64,000 bases of DNA from Bacillota bacterium (GCA_026627065.1 JAPNUO010000003.1:186001-250000), one strand, 5' to 3'. Positions 46,070-54,581 are shown, counted from the stretch's first letter. Notes: a model not told the origin generated them from the sequence alone. A program made the numbers and translations.

Positions 46070-46399
46070 CTGCCCTCCCCACCGTCGAGATGGGGAGTAG
46101 GTTACACTTACCGGCCGACACCATCGCTGCGGGCAACATTGCTCGTCGGGCTGCCGTCAACCAGCCGCACGCGGCGGGCGGGATTGCCGAGTTGCAAGCT
46201 CCGCCCTTTTGGGGCGGAGTTGTTGACCAGCGTTATCAACAACTTCCGCGATCCGGGGACGGGCCTGTGGCCGGCGCGAAACCGGGAAGACGTCCGACCG
46301 CGTGGCCTTGCCTGGAAGAGAGGCCGCGCCCGGGTTCGACGAATCCCTTATGGCGAAGACATGCTAGAATTTGGATAAAAAAGCGTGGAGGGTGTGGCA
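46070..46399. other. hairpin-rich intergenic stretch
   Basis: About 330 bases without a supported gene. Three perfect hairpins are present: CTCCCCA/TGGGGAG (46075-46097), CTCCGCCC/GGGCGGAG (46199-46219) and AGTTGTTGA/TCAACAACT (46218-46244), the last two sharing two bases. A TGCTAGAAT extended -10 at 46362-46370 serves the next gene. Confidence 0.5.
46362..46370 (+). promoter_or_regulatory. extended -10 promoter element
   Basis: TGCTAGAAT, 30 bases before the start of the small membrane protein gene. The same nonamer occurs at 54638-54646 before the cobyrinate synthase gene. Confidence 0.5.
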
Positions 46400-46726
46400 A
46401 TGAAGGCGGATCACCACTTGCCGCCCACCAAAGAGGACATTTTAGCCATTTTGCGCGCTCATCGAGAACTGGGTCCGGAATATGATACGCACCTTGCCGA
46501 TCAGATTATGAATCTCTGGAAACAGGTGCCATATGGGTCGGATGAGGGCTGGCACGGTCGCCGCGGGGCAGTCGGGGACCGCGTCAGACGGCTCAGGCCT
46601 GGCCCCGTGCTGGCGCTTTCCATCCCGCTGATGGCTATTGCCGGACATGATGCAGGAGCGCTTGGGATTTTAGGCGTTTTGGGGCTCGATGCGGTTGCCC
46701 TGCTCCTCTCTGTGTTGACGCATTAG
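46400..46726 (+). CDS. small membrane protein, 108 residues, unknown function
   Basis: The N-terminal 45 residues are soluble and helical (PPTKEDILAILRAHRELGPE), followed by a basic linker and one long or two short hydrophobic segments (VLALSIPLMAIAGHDAGALG and ILGVLGLDAVALLLSVL). The helical N-terminus looks like regulatory domains of small Firmicute membrane proteins, but I do not recognise the family. ATG 46400 has GGAGGGTG upstream and a TGCTAGAAT promoter before it. Confidence 0.65.
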   Translation: MKADHHLPPTKEDILAILRAHRELGPEYDTHLADQIMNLWKQVPYGSDEGWHGRRGAVGDRVRRLRPGPVLALSIPLMAIAGHDAGALGILGVLGLDAVALLLSVLTH

Positions 46727-46817
46727 CAGTGGGTTTGTCTTTGCCCGTGTTCTTCTGTGTTTTGGCCCGGGCAACCCTTGGGTTCGCCGAATTTTTCGAT
46801 CGGGTTGCCTCCGCGCC

Positions 46818-46846
46818 TTACATCTGTGGCCTCTTTTTGGTATACT
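46818..46846 (+). promoter_or_regulatory. candidate promoter for the zinc-ribbon gene
   Basis: A good -10 TATACT (46841-46846) with TTACAT 17 bases upstream as weak -35. The leader would be about 145 bases; no known riboswitch is recognised in it. Confidence 0.5.
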
Positions 46847-46998
46847 ATGCGTAAGTTTTGGTCTCCGTATTCGCTGCCATACTTCTCATCGGATTCCAAC
46901 TTGTAAGGATTGGCGAGTAAGCTCTGGACTGCCGGGCGATGCTAAGAAGGGCGAATGTTAGGTGTCACAACGGGGAGCGTCGTAAGGAGGGATAGTTG

Positions 46999-47175
46999 AT
47001 GGAGCAGCGGTGTCCGCTTTGCCACATGGGATATTTGGAGGAAGTGTGGAGTGCAGAAGGCCATAGGGTGATCCAGTGTTCGGCATACCCCACGTGCCGC
47101 TTTTCGACGGATGCTTGGGAGCATGTGGGAGAAACAGTGGCCCGCTTTCATCATCCGGTGAGTCCAGGAGTGTAG
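46999..47175 (+). CDS. 58-residue zinc-ribbon protein
   Basis: A short gene with a perfect ribosome site (AAGGAGG, eight bases before ATG 46999). The protein has CPLC at 5-8 and CSAYPTC at 27-33, a four-Cys pattern like the zinc ribbons at the C-terminus of topoisomerase I or in small regulatory proteins. It ends in a short acidic/His-containing helix. It is a single-gene unit with its own promoter and a strong terminator. Function unknown; nucleic-acid or protein binding is inference. Confidence 0.75.
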   Translation: MEQRCPLCHMGYLEEVWSAEGHRVIQCSAYPTCRFSTDAWEHVGETVARFHHPVSPGV

Positions 47176-47193
47176 TGTGTAAAAGTCGACGGG

Positions 47194-47227
47194 AACATCC
47201 GCCAACGGCAAGGCGGATGTTTTTTTG
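47194..47227 (+). terminator. Rho-independent terminator
   Basis: Perfect arms ACATCCGCC (47195-47203) and GGCGGATGT (47212-47220), extendable by one A-T pair, eight-base loop, then a run of seven to eight T. It ends the zinc-ribbon transcript. Confidence 0.9.
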
Positions 47228-47408
47228 CCCGTTTTCGGCCGTGCGTGGCTCCCCTATGCCGACGGCTGGTCAGGGGTGGGGGATCCGGTGAAAGTGATGT
47301 GGTCCACCCCACGGCAACAGCGATGTCACGCATGTTGGGGGTAATGCCGTGAACCGATTGGCATGAGTCAATGGCCCTCGACCTACATCCCCAGGAGGTG
47401 ACGAGCGG

Positions 47409-48005
47409 GTGTCCGATCAGGCATGGTCCGGGAGGAGGCCATGGCCGTCCTCCGAAACCGAAGGCCTGGCAATCCAGGCGAGAGCCATCGCGCCCCCAGA
47501 GTACACAGAAGCGTATTTGTTCCAATGTCAGTACTTAGATCTTGATCCCTGGTCCGCCTTTTTGGCGCGCATTGCGAGGCATCCTGACCTCTATTTGGTG
47601 GCATTGGCAGGAAACCGCGTCGTTGGCGTTTGCTATGGCAGCCTGTCCCCCGAACGCGAGGGATGGGCAACGCTCGAGGGCATTGCCGTGGATCTCGGCA
47701 CCGCCCGGGGCTATGCCCGAAAGGGCATCGGAACCAGGCTCTTGAGGACCTTCGAGAAGGCAGTCCTCGCCAAAGGCGCGGTGGCCCTAGGCGTCGGGTC
47801 GGCCGAGGATCCGGGGGTCGAGCGTTTTTACTTCAAAAATGGTTTTCACCCTGTGGAGTTGGTGGCCAAAGGGCAGTCGCGCGAGGAGCTGGCGCGGGTG
47901 GCCGCGACGGATTACCGAGAGGGATGCGCTTTGCGAGCAGGGCTCAAGGAGCGCTACCACGCCCACGAAGTTATCTGGATTTTTGAGAAGCGTCTCGGCG
48001 ACTAA
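47409..48005 (+). CDS. GNAT-family N-acetyltransferase
   Basis: A 198-residue acetyltransferase. The central fold has YLVALAGNRVVGVCYGS and the acetyl-CoA loop RGYARKGIGTRLLRTFEKAV (variant of Q/RxxGxG/A), then VERFYFKNGFHPVEL near the C-terminus. The acceptor substrate is unknown. GTG 47409 has AGGAGGTG eight bases upstream. Confidence 0.85.
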   Translation: MSDQAWSGRRPWPSSETEGLAIQARAIAPPEYTEAYLFQCQYLDLDPWSAFLARIARHPDLYLVALAGNRVVGVCYGSLSPEREGWATLEGIAVDLGTARGYARKGIGTRLLRTFEKAVLAKGAVALGVGSAEDPGVERFYFKNGFHPVELVAKGQSREELARVAATDYREGCALRAGLKERYHAHEVIWIFEKRLGD

Positions 48006-48627
48006 TCTCACGGCCGTCGTGCGCGCGACCCTATGGCGAGATGCGCGGCGGGGACACGGTGGCTGAACCGACTAGGAGGGCCGAGCGAGGGCAGCCCTTA
48101 TACAGGCGCGCAGACATGGTGCGATCGTTCGCGAATCGTCTGAAGGTGGACGAAGCGGAAACGGACCATCGCCTGACTCACCGCCGTCCGTTCTCTGGTA
48201 GAATGGAAAGGATACATCGCTAAGGGGTGGTGGCATGGCGGATGGCGCGGTGAGAAGGGGTGGTGGGCACACCCCCCACGTCTCCTGCCAGGGTTGCCGC
48301 GGGAGACGGACGGACGGTCAGAGACGTGCGCGCCCGAATTCTTCGACAACCGCCGGCGAACCCACGGCAGGCAGCTGCCGATGGCTTGACGCCGTTCGCC
48401 GGGCCCTTGCTTCCGGCTCCTTTCGAGGACATCAGGACCAGCGAGGGGAACTGAGGTCCACCGCCTGGGCGACCAGCGTGCTCCGGCTGAGATTTCTTGG
48501 CCCGGCCCGTGACATTCCCGGAAATGCTTGGCGCGAAAAGCGGCTCTTCACCTCGCAGGGGCATCCATCTCGGTCGGGTGTCCTGGCCAGGAGCCGTGGG
48601 CAGCGCCTCCAAGGCAGGGGATGAGCC
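48006..48627. other. long non-coding leader with nested stems before the SNF2 gene
   Basis: About 620 bases. Open frames here (for example from 48235) have low-complexity Arg/Gly/Pro composition and no family features. After a TGGTAGAAT promoter element at 48196-48204, several stems follow: 48257-48275, 48279-48308, and an outer 8-bp stem (48353-48360 with 48395-48402) enclosing a 6-bp hairpin (48365-48380). It may be a structured 5' leader or small RNA; no known family (RNase P, tmRNA, 6S, SRP, T-box) is recognised. Confidence 0.4.
48196..48204 (+). promoter_or_regulatory. extended -10 promoter element
   Basis: TGGTAGAAT, about 420 bases before the SNF2 start; CTGACT at 48173-48178 is a poor -35 at 20 bases. 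Confidence 0.4.
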
Positions 48628-51210
48628 ATGTTGTGGCCGGTCAAGAAGGACGGCGTCTGGGGCTTTTACCTTCCTCCGGCGCCTGAGTTTGTGCCCCGAG
48701 AGGCTGCTGTCGCCTACGCTTTGACCCACCTGGACCCGGCATTGCGGGATGTCTTTTACTGGTGGGATCTCTTTTTAGATCGGCTATTGACGCTGCCGCT
48801 TTTGCCGCGCTTGGCGGAAGCGGAGGGCGGTCTGGTACCGGTCTGGTCGCTGGTGGGGCTTGAGGAGTGGGCCGAAGAGACTTACGGGCGCGAAGACCTG
48901 GACCAAGCGCGGCACGTCGTCGCCTTCTTTAACGATTGGGCCGATGATTTTGTCCGCCAACATGCTCCTGATCTGGAGGCGCGGCGGGCCCTCGGGGGAC
49001 CGTTGGGGAGAAGGCTGGTGGCCCGCTTGGTGCGCCCGCGGGCGCCGTGGGACGTGAATGAGGGCGAGCGGCGCGTCTTGCTGGCGGCGATGGACCACTG
49101 GGCCGAGGAAGCGCGAACGCACGCCCAGCGGAGGATGCGGGGCAGCCCCGCCATTCGATTGATGCCGCGCGAGGGTGGGGCGCTGACGATTCGCGTGGAA
49201 TCGGGCAATCCCGAGGATGTTGCGGAATGGGCGGGACAGTGGCCTCTCTGGTCCCGCGTTCAAGGCGACCCCGCCGTGCCGTCCCTCGAGCTTAACCCGG
49301 CGGAAGCTGACCGCTTTTGGCGCGAGGAGTTGCCGCGCCTCATCGAAGCGGGGGTCAAGCTCCTGCTGCCGGAGACACCGTGGAATCCCACGCTCACCCT
49401 CAGAGGGCGCGTCAAGGGGGCGCAGGGCCGCTCGTCCCGCATCATGAGCCTCGATCAAATTATCGAGGTGCAGTGGGAGGTGTTGCTGGGGGGACAGTCT
49501 GTGCCTCTGGAGGAGGTACGCCGGCTGGTTCAGCAGGCCGCTCCGTTAGTGCGCATTGGCGGTGAGTTTGTGGCGCTGGACGACAAAATGAGGCGAACCC
49601 TCGAAGAAGCGGTGGCGACCAGTGCTAAGCGCCGCATCCGGCTGGCCGAGGCGCTGCGCTGGGCGGTCGAGGGATCCCGGGGCTCCATCGAGTTTCTCAG
49701 CTCGGGGGCGGTCCTCGAGATCTTGCAGCAGCTTAACGCCCCTTTGCCTCGGTACGAGAACCCTCCCGGATTCCAGGGTGTCCTGAGGCCATATCAGCAA
49801 GAGGGCGTCAGTTGGTTGGTACGGCGCATGCGCAGCCGAGTCGGCGCCCTCCTAGCGGACGACATGGGGTTAGGCAAAACCATTGAGGTGATTGCGGCGC
49901 TTGCGGTCCTCGCCGAAGAGCAACCATGGCCTGGACCGGTGCTGGTGGTGGCGCCGCTCTCGGTGGTCAACAACTGGGAACGGGAGTTTCAGCGCTTTAC
50001 GCCGTGGTTCGCCGTGGCCAGCCACCTCGGACCTCACCGGCTGCAGGACGAGGCGCTGATGGGCTGGGTTTCGCAATATCACGTGATCTTGACCACCTAC
50101 GATGTCTTGGTGCGGGATAGCGAGTGGCTGCAGCGCATTGCGTGGCAGGGTCTGGTGGCCGACGAAGCGCAGCACGTCAAAAATCCCAACACCAAGCGCG
50201 CCCGCGCGCTGAGGCGCCTTAGCGCCCAGTGGCGCGTCGCGCTGACCGGCACGCCGGTGGAGAACCGCCTGCACGATTTGTGGGCGGAAATGGAATTTTT
50301 GAATCCGGGGTACCTGGGCAGCGAACGGGAGTTTCGCCAGCGGTTTGAATCCGGTGCGGGGGGAATCGAGACAGGCCGGCTGAAACAGCTGCTGGCGCCG
50401 TTTGTGCTGCGGCGGGTCAAGACCGATCCCGTCGTCATGCCAGATCTTCCGGACAAGGTGGAGACCTATGAGTGGACGCACCTTACCCCCGAACAGGTGG
50501 CCCTGTACCAGGCTATTGTGGATCGCTTGTTTCGCGAAGTCACCGCGCCCATGACTCGCATGGCGCGGCGGGGGGCCATTGTTGCGGCGCTTACCCACTT
50601 AAAGCAGGTGACCGACCATCCGCTCCTCTATTTGCACCAGGGAGGATCGCTGCGAGGACGCTCGGGCAAGCTGGAGCGGTTGGAGGAGCTGTTGGAAGCG
50701 ATTTTCGATGCGAACGAACGCGTGGTCGTGTTCACCCAATACGTCGCTTGGATCCACCTGCTGGCCCCGTATCTCCGCCGCTTGTTTCAGGTGCCGGTCC
50801 TGACCTTGCACGGGTCGCTCTCCAAGCGCGAGCGGGATGAGATTATCGAAACCTTCAACCACGGCGCCGGGCCCGCCGCCTTGTTGGCGTCGCTCAAGGC
50901 CGGCGGCGTAGGGCTCAACCTGGCTCGCGCTCAGCACGTGATCCATTACGATCGCTGGTGGAATCCGGCGACCGAGGACCAGGCCACGGACCGGGTGTGG
51001 CGGATGGGCCAGACTGCGCTGGTCACCGTGCACAAGTTTGTGACGCGCGGGACGGTGGAGGAGCGCATCGACGTCCTCATCAACCAAAAACGTCAGTTGT
51101 CGCGCGACGTCCTGTCGAACCGGCCCGAGGAGCAGTGGGTCAGCGAGCTCAGCAACCAGGAATTGCGCGAACTGATTGAACTGAGGGATGGGGTGGCGGC
51201 GCCGCCCTAA
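48628..51210 (+). CDS. SNF2-family DNA helicase/translocase
   Basis: An 860-residue SF2 ATPase. The N-terminal 400 residues hold the bacterial SNF2-associated domain (EAGVKLLLPETPWNP region). Motif I is LLADDMGLGKT (about 405-416), the Walker B box is DEAQ near 511, motif III is LTGTPVEN, and the C-terminal lobe ends with HYDRWWNPATEDQATDRVWR (about 774-795). Such proteins translocate on double-stranded DNA and remodel protein-DNA complexes; bacterial forms are often paired with a SWIM protein, as here. ATG 48628 is preceded by GGCAGGGG. The SWIM gene follows after 25 bases. Confidence 0.92.
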   Translation: MLWPVKKDGVWGFYLPPAPEFVPREAAVAYALTHLDPALRDVFYWWDLFLDRLLTLPLLPRLAEAEGGLVPVWSLVGLEEWAEETYGREDLDQARHVVAFFNDWADDFVRQHAPDLEARRALGGPLGRRLVARLVRPRAPWDVNEGERRVLLAAMDHWAEEARTHAQRRMRGSPAIRLMPREGGALTIRVESGNPEDVAEWAGQWPLWSRVQGDPAVPSLELNPAEADRFWREELPRLIEAGVKLLLPETPWNPTLTLRGRVKGAQGRSSRIMSLDQIIEVQWEVLLGGQSVPLEEVRRLVQQAAPLVRIGGEFVALDDKMRRTLEEAVATSAKRRIRLAEALRWAVEGSRGSIEFLSSGAVLEILQQLNAPLPRYENPPGFQGVLRPYQQEGVSWLVRRMRSRVGALLADDMGLGKTIEVIAALAVLAEEQPWPGPVLVVAPLSVVNNWEREFQRFTPWFAVASHLGPHRLQDEALMGWVSQYHVILTTYDVLVRDSEWLQRIAWQGLVADEAQHVKNPNTKRARALRRLSAQWRVALTGTPVENRLHDLWAEMEFLNPGYLGSEREFRQRFESGAGGIETGRLKQLLAPFVLRRVKTDPVVMPDLPDKVETYEWTHLTPEQVALYQAIVDRLFREVTAPMTRMARRGAIVAALTHLKQVTDHPLLYLHQGGSLRGRSGKLERLEELLEAIFDANERVVVFTQYVAWIHLLAPYLRRLFQVPVLTLHGSLSKRERDEIIETFNHGAGPAALLASLKAGGVGLNLARAQHVIHYDRWWNPATEDQATDRVWRMGQTALVTVHKFVTRGTVEERIDVLINQKRQLSRDVLSNRPEEQWVSELSNQELRELIELRDGVAAPP

Positions 51211-51235
51211 ATCCCCCGACGGAAGGAGGGAGACG

Positions 51236-51844
51236 GTGACTTTTCAAGCACTCAGGGAGCGCCTGGAGGCCGAAATCCAGCGGCAGCTGGGCAGAGACCA
51301 CGGCGTCGAGGATGGTCTTCGGCCCCAGGAATTTCAGGGTTATGCCGGCATCCTCTGGGGCCGCTACGAGCCGTCGGAAGGCCGGGAAATTCGGGTGCGG
51401 CTTCAGGTGAAGCCGTGGAGCTTGGACGAGCGCTGGACCGTGATGGTCCGCGGGCGCACCCTGGGCGAGGCACGGTTTTGGGAGTGGCTCTGGGCGGCGC
51501 CCCTCTGTCGCATTCCCTTTATCACCCCCGATTTTGCCAGCGAATGCAGCCAGTGCGGGCGCCAGCCCTGCGCACACGGGGCCGCGCTCGCCGTGCGATG
51601 GTTGGAGGAGTTGGCGGTGCGCCCCGAGTTCATCTTCCTTCTGTTGAACCGCCAGCGCCCGGAGCGTCCCTGGAAACTCGCGGACCAGCCTATTCAACGG
51701 GTCCCGCTGGCTCTCGGGTCCAATCTCGACCGAACCCGTCGGGATCTCGAAGCGGTGGTGGCAGAGGCCCTTCAGGCGGCAGCTTATGAGCGGGACAACG
51801 TATGGGGGAGGACACGGCATGCGGATCGTTGCGACAGGGCTTAG
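51236..51844 (+). CDS. SWIM zinc-finger protein
   Basis: A 202-residue protein. The SWIM motif, CxxCxxxxCxH, lies at about residues 102-112 (CSQCGRQPCAH), followed by the helix ALAVRWLEEL. The N-terminal half has basic strands (EIRVRLQVKPWSL) as in other SNF2-linked SWIM proteins. Predicted role: DNA or protein binding as partner of the helicase. GTG 51236 has AAGGAGG six bases upstream. Its end overlaps the next gene by 26 bases. Confidence 0.85.
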   Translation: MTFQALRERLEAEIQRQLGRDHGVEDGLRPQEFQGYAGILWGRYEPSEGREIRVRLQVKPWSLDERWTVMVRGRTLGEARFWEWLWAAPLCRIPFITPDFASECSQCGRQPCAHGAALAVRWLEELAVRPEFIFLLLNRQRPERPWKLADQPIQRVPLALGSNLDRTRRDLEAVVAEALQAAAYERDNVWGRTRHADRCDRA

Positions 51845-52505
51845 CGGGGGCATTGGCGAGGCGGTGAAGCTGCGCCTCGGGGCCCGTCCCGAGGTGGAAT
51901 TGGTGGCGCTTTCGCGCCATCCCGACGAGGCCCGCGCGCGTTGGTGCGACGTCACCTGGGAGCCGGAGAAAATTCAGCGGGCGCTGGAGGGCGTCGGCGT
52001 GATCGACGCGCTCCTCCTCCTGCACGGAGCCGACATCTTGTCGCCGCCGCTTTCCGAGCAGTCGTACCAGGAGAGGCTTGACGCGCTGTATCGCGTAGAT
52101 GTCGCCGGCAGCATTAAAGTGGTCAAGGCGGCCCTCGCGCACCTGGCCCCAGGCGCGGCAATTGTCTTGATGGGATGGGATCAGGCGGACACTGGCGCCG
52201 CCGGGGAGGCCAGCGAGCTTTACGCCACGGCCAAAGCGGCTTTGGTGGGCTTTGCGAAAAGCTTGGCCACGACCCTCCTGGGCCGCGCGAGCGTGTACGT
52301 GGTGGCCCCCGGGTGGGTCTTGACGCGATGGGCGCGGACGCTCAGCGAGGAGCGCCGCGAGCGCATCCGCGCGCGCACGCGGGCAGGCCGGTGGCTGGAG
52401 CCCGACGAAGTGGCAGCGGTCATCGAAGCGGCCATCGCCTTACCGCCTGGAGTCATGACGGGGCATGTCTTTTACGTCAATCACGGCGATGTGATGCCGA
52501 GTTAA
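51819..52505 (+). CDS. short-chain dehydrogenase/reductase
   Basis: A 228-residue Rossmann protein with the cofactor loop TGLSGGIGEAV at the N-terminus, LLLHGAD in place of the usual NNAG, and the catalytic YATAK. The C-terminus is PGWVLTRW and GHVFYVNHGD. The substrate is unknown. It is translationally coupled to the SWIM gene (26-base overlap), with GGGGGAGG before ATG 51819. Confidence 0.85.
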   Translation: MRIVATGLSGGIGEAVKLRLGARPEVELVALSRHPDEARARWCDVTWEPEKIQRALEGVGVIDALLLLHGADILSPPLSEQSYQERLDALYRVDVAGSIKVVKAALAHLAPGAAIVLMGWDQADTGAAGEASELYATAKAALVGFAKSLATTLLGRASVYVVAPGWVLTRWARTLSEERRERIRARTRAGRWLEPDEVAAVIEAAIALPPGVMTGHVFYVNHGDVMPS

Positions 52506-52522
52506 AAACGGGAGGGTGTCCT

Positions 52523-53437
52523 GTGTCCCGGGGCCGGCGTATGGTATTCCCAGAGCAGCCGAAGGAGTGGCCGCCCGTGATCGAGATTGTCGTGCCGACG
52601 TTGGCGTATGAAGATGTGGGAAACGTGTTGGCCGAGGGCCTGGCTGCACTCGGCATGCCGAGCCGCCTCACGCCTCGGCCGTCCGGGGCGGACGCGGTCA
52701 TCGTGCTCGGCCCCCACTGGCTGGACGAGAGCGGATGGGCGCTATTGCCCGGGACCGCCATCCTTTACAACCTGGATCCCCTCGGGCCTCATGCGTTGAC
52801 GCTAAGCCCTCAAACTGTTGGCAGCTTTGCCCGCCATCGCGTCTGGGACTATAGCTGTCGCAACGGCGCGTACTGGCGGCGGCAGGGGATGACGGCGGTG
52901 ACCCGGGTGCCCATCGGCTATGCGCCCAGCCTCAGGCGGGCGTCCATTGTCCACGCGGGCGAGGACGGGGAAGACCTCGATGTGCTTTTTTACGGATCTC
53001 TCAGCCCGCGCCGCGTCGCACTCATCGAGCGGATGCGGAACGACGGGCTCCAGATCGTGGTTCGCACCGCGCTTTGGGGCCAGGAGCGCGATCGCCTGGT
53101 CGCCCGCGCCAAAGTGATTGTGCATTGCCATTACACTGACGGCCCGGCGGTTTTCGAGATGGCCCGCATGGCGTATCTCTTGGCCAACCAAAAGGCGGTG
53201 GTGGCCGAAGTAGGCCCCCTGACGGAGATCGACGACGACATGCGACCAGGCGTCCTCGGGGTGCCATATCCAGCCATTCCTGCCGCGGCCCGTTGGCTTT
53301 TAAGCCATCAGGCTGAGCGGCGCGCGCTGGGGCGTCGCGCGTTTTCCCTCATCGCACGCCGCCCCGAGTCGGCCATTTTGGCCCGGGTATTCGGAGGTAC
53401 CCTGCCCTTTCCGGAAGCGCCGCTGCGTTCTTCCTGA
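52523..53437 (+). CDS. glycosyltransferase-like protein (CgeB/GT-B-like)
   Basis: A 304-residue protein. The second half has a GT-B-like donor-site pattern: DVLFYGSLSPRRVALIERM, then ARAKVIVHCHYTDG, FEMARMAYLLANQKAVVAE. It resembles CgeB-like spore-coat glycosyltransferases and group-1 enzymes lacking the usual N-terminal domain length. GTG 52523 has GGGAGGG six bases upstream, 17 bases after the dehydrogenase gene. Donor and acceptor unknown. Confidence 0.7.
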   Translation: MSRGRRMVFPEQPKEWPPVIEIVVPTLAYEDVGNVLAEGLAALGMPSRLTPRPSGADAVIVLGPHWLDESGWALLPGTAILYNLDPLGPHALTLSPQTVGSFARHRVWDYSCRNGAYWRRQGMTAVTRVPIGYAPSLRRASIVHAGEDGEDLDVLFYGSLSPRRVALIERMRNDGLQIVVRTALWGQERDRLVARAKVIVHCHYTDGPAVFEMARMAYLLANQKAVVAEVGPLTEIDDDMRPGVLGVPYPAIPAAARWLLSHQAERRALGRRAFSLIARRPESAILARVFGGTLPFPEAPLRSS

Positions 53438-53482
53438 GGACAGAAGCCTCCGGACACGACCGACGAGACGGGCACGCCCTTT

Positions 53483-53500
53483 GGCCGCAAAAAAGCGGCC
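53483..53500. repeat. A-loop hairpin between convergent genes
   Basis: GGCCGC (53483-53488) and GCGGCC (53495-53500) flank AAAAAA. It lies between the ends of two convergent genes and may help terminate transcription from either side, although no T-run follows the stem. Confidence 0.35.
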
Positions 53501-53540
53501 CGTACTCCGTCCGCGCCGGGCCGCCAGGTGTGGGACAGGC

Positions 53541-54581
53541 CTACTGGCCGCCAAATCCGAAGGCAAAGGACCCCCAGCCGACGATATTTTGCCCCAACCC
53601 GGAGAAGCCGAAGGAGCCGAATCCCCCAAATCCCCACGGGTTATCCCAGCGCGGCCGAAACGGCCAGAAGGGAGGATGGCCGCCGAACCCTCCGCCGGGG
53701 AATCCACCGGGCGGGACGGTAGGCGCGGTGGGAGTCGGGCTCAGGGTGCCGTAAATGGTGTTCACTGTCAGGGTGTCCGCCGAGGTGTTGACGGTGGGAG
53801 CCGCCAGCAGCATGTTCCCTTGAGCGAGGCCAATCGTGACCAAGCTGGACGCGCCCATCGCCGCCAGTGGCTTTCCATTGGCCATGAGGTGGGTCATGGT
53901 CGTCGAAGAGATGGGAGCCAACGGCAAGACGCCCTGATTGCTGCTAGGTGCTTCCGTAATCCAGTCGGCCGAACTTTCGATGGCTTTGGCTTGGGCCGCG
54001 CTGACGGTGACCACATGATCGACCAGCGGCTTGCTCTGTCCGGAGGCTGTGAGCTCCAGCAGCCATTTGTCGGTGCCGTCTGGGGTAATGGTGGCCGTCA
54101 CCGTGGTGCCAGCGGCCACCGTGGTGCCCGTCACCGCCGCGCTTGGAAGGTCTTCCCAGAAGACGGTGGTGACCGGCGTCCCATTGGCGCCGGGTGAGGT
54201 GACGGTGCCCACCTGAATGAGCGAGCTGGCATTCATGCCGCCGAGGCCGACCCATTCAGCCACCGCACTTTGTGGCGGCGCAGGCTCGGCAAAGCTGCTG
54301 GGCACCGTCCAGGATGCAGACACACTGGTTTCGGCCTTGCCTTCCTGCACCAGTCCGGCCCAGTTTTGCGAGACTTGATCTACGGTGGGCGAGGTGGTGC
54401 TGGACGTGTGATGCGGTGCCGTTGTACTCTTCGTGCTTTTCGACTTTGGGGTGCTGACGTGAAGCCGCGCTGCCATGGTCAGTCCCGCGGGGGCTGTGGA
54501 CGCCAGCGCCAGGCTGGACGAGCCGAGCCACAGGCCCACGCCGGCCATGACGGGAATGGCGGCATATCGTGGCATTCTCAT
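53541..54581 (-). CDS. secreted G1-family (glutamic) peptidase
   Basis: A 346-residue precursor: signal peptide (about 1-28, ending LALAS), a Ser/Thr/Lys-rich linker (43-68), the eqolisin core (70-285) and a Gly/Phe/Pro/Trp-rich tail (about 290-346). The core begins QNWAGLV; catalytic Gln123 lies after AEWVGLGG in LIQVGTV, and Glu210 in DWITEAPSS. G1 peptidases are active at acid pH, so the enzyme supports an acidophilic lifestyle. ATG 54581 follows GGAGGTG by nine bases; ATG 54614 lacks a ribosome site. The low-complexity tail is uncommon and may anchor the enzyme to the wall. Confidence 0.88.
   Translation of the reverse strand: MRMPRYAAIPVMAGVGLWLGSSSLALASTAPAGLTMAARLHVSTPKSKSTKSTTAPHHTSSTTSPTVDQVSQNWAGLVQEGKAETSVSASWTVPSSFAEPAPPQSAVAEWVGLGGMNASSLIQVGTVTSPGANGTPVTTVFWEDLPSAAVTGTTVAAGTTVTATITPDGTDKWLLELTASGQSKPLVDHVVTVSAAQAKAIESSADWITEAPSSNQGVLPLAPISSTTMTHLMANGKPLAAMGASSLVTIGLAQGNMLLAAPTVNTSADTLTVNTIYGTLSPTPTAPTVPPGGFPGGGFGGHPPFWPFRPRWDNPWGFGGFGSFGFSGLGQNIVGWGSFAFGFGGQ

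Noticed and set aside
46233..46241. TTATCAACA resembling a DnaA box
   Set aside because: A single near-match, and part of a hairpin arm; no other boxes, dnaA/dnaN genes or AT-rich unwinding region nearby.
46331..46356. tRNA T-loop-like GGTTCGAC followed by GAATCCC
   Set aside because: No acceptor, D or anticodon stem can be drawn around it.
48235..48624. Open frame of about 129 codons before the SNF2 gene
   Set aside because: Arg/Gly/Pro-rich low-complexity composition, no family features, and the same bases are open in other frames as expected for high GC.
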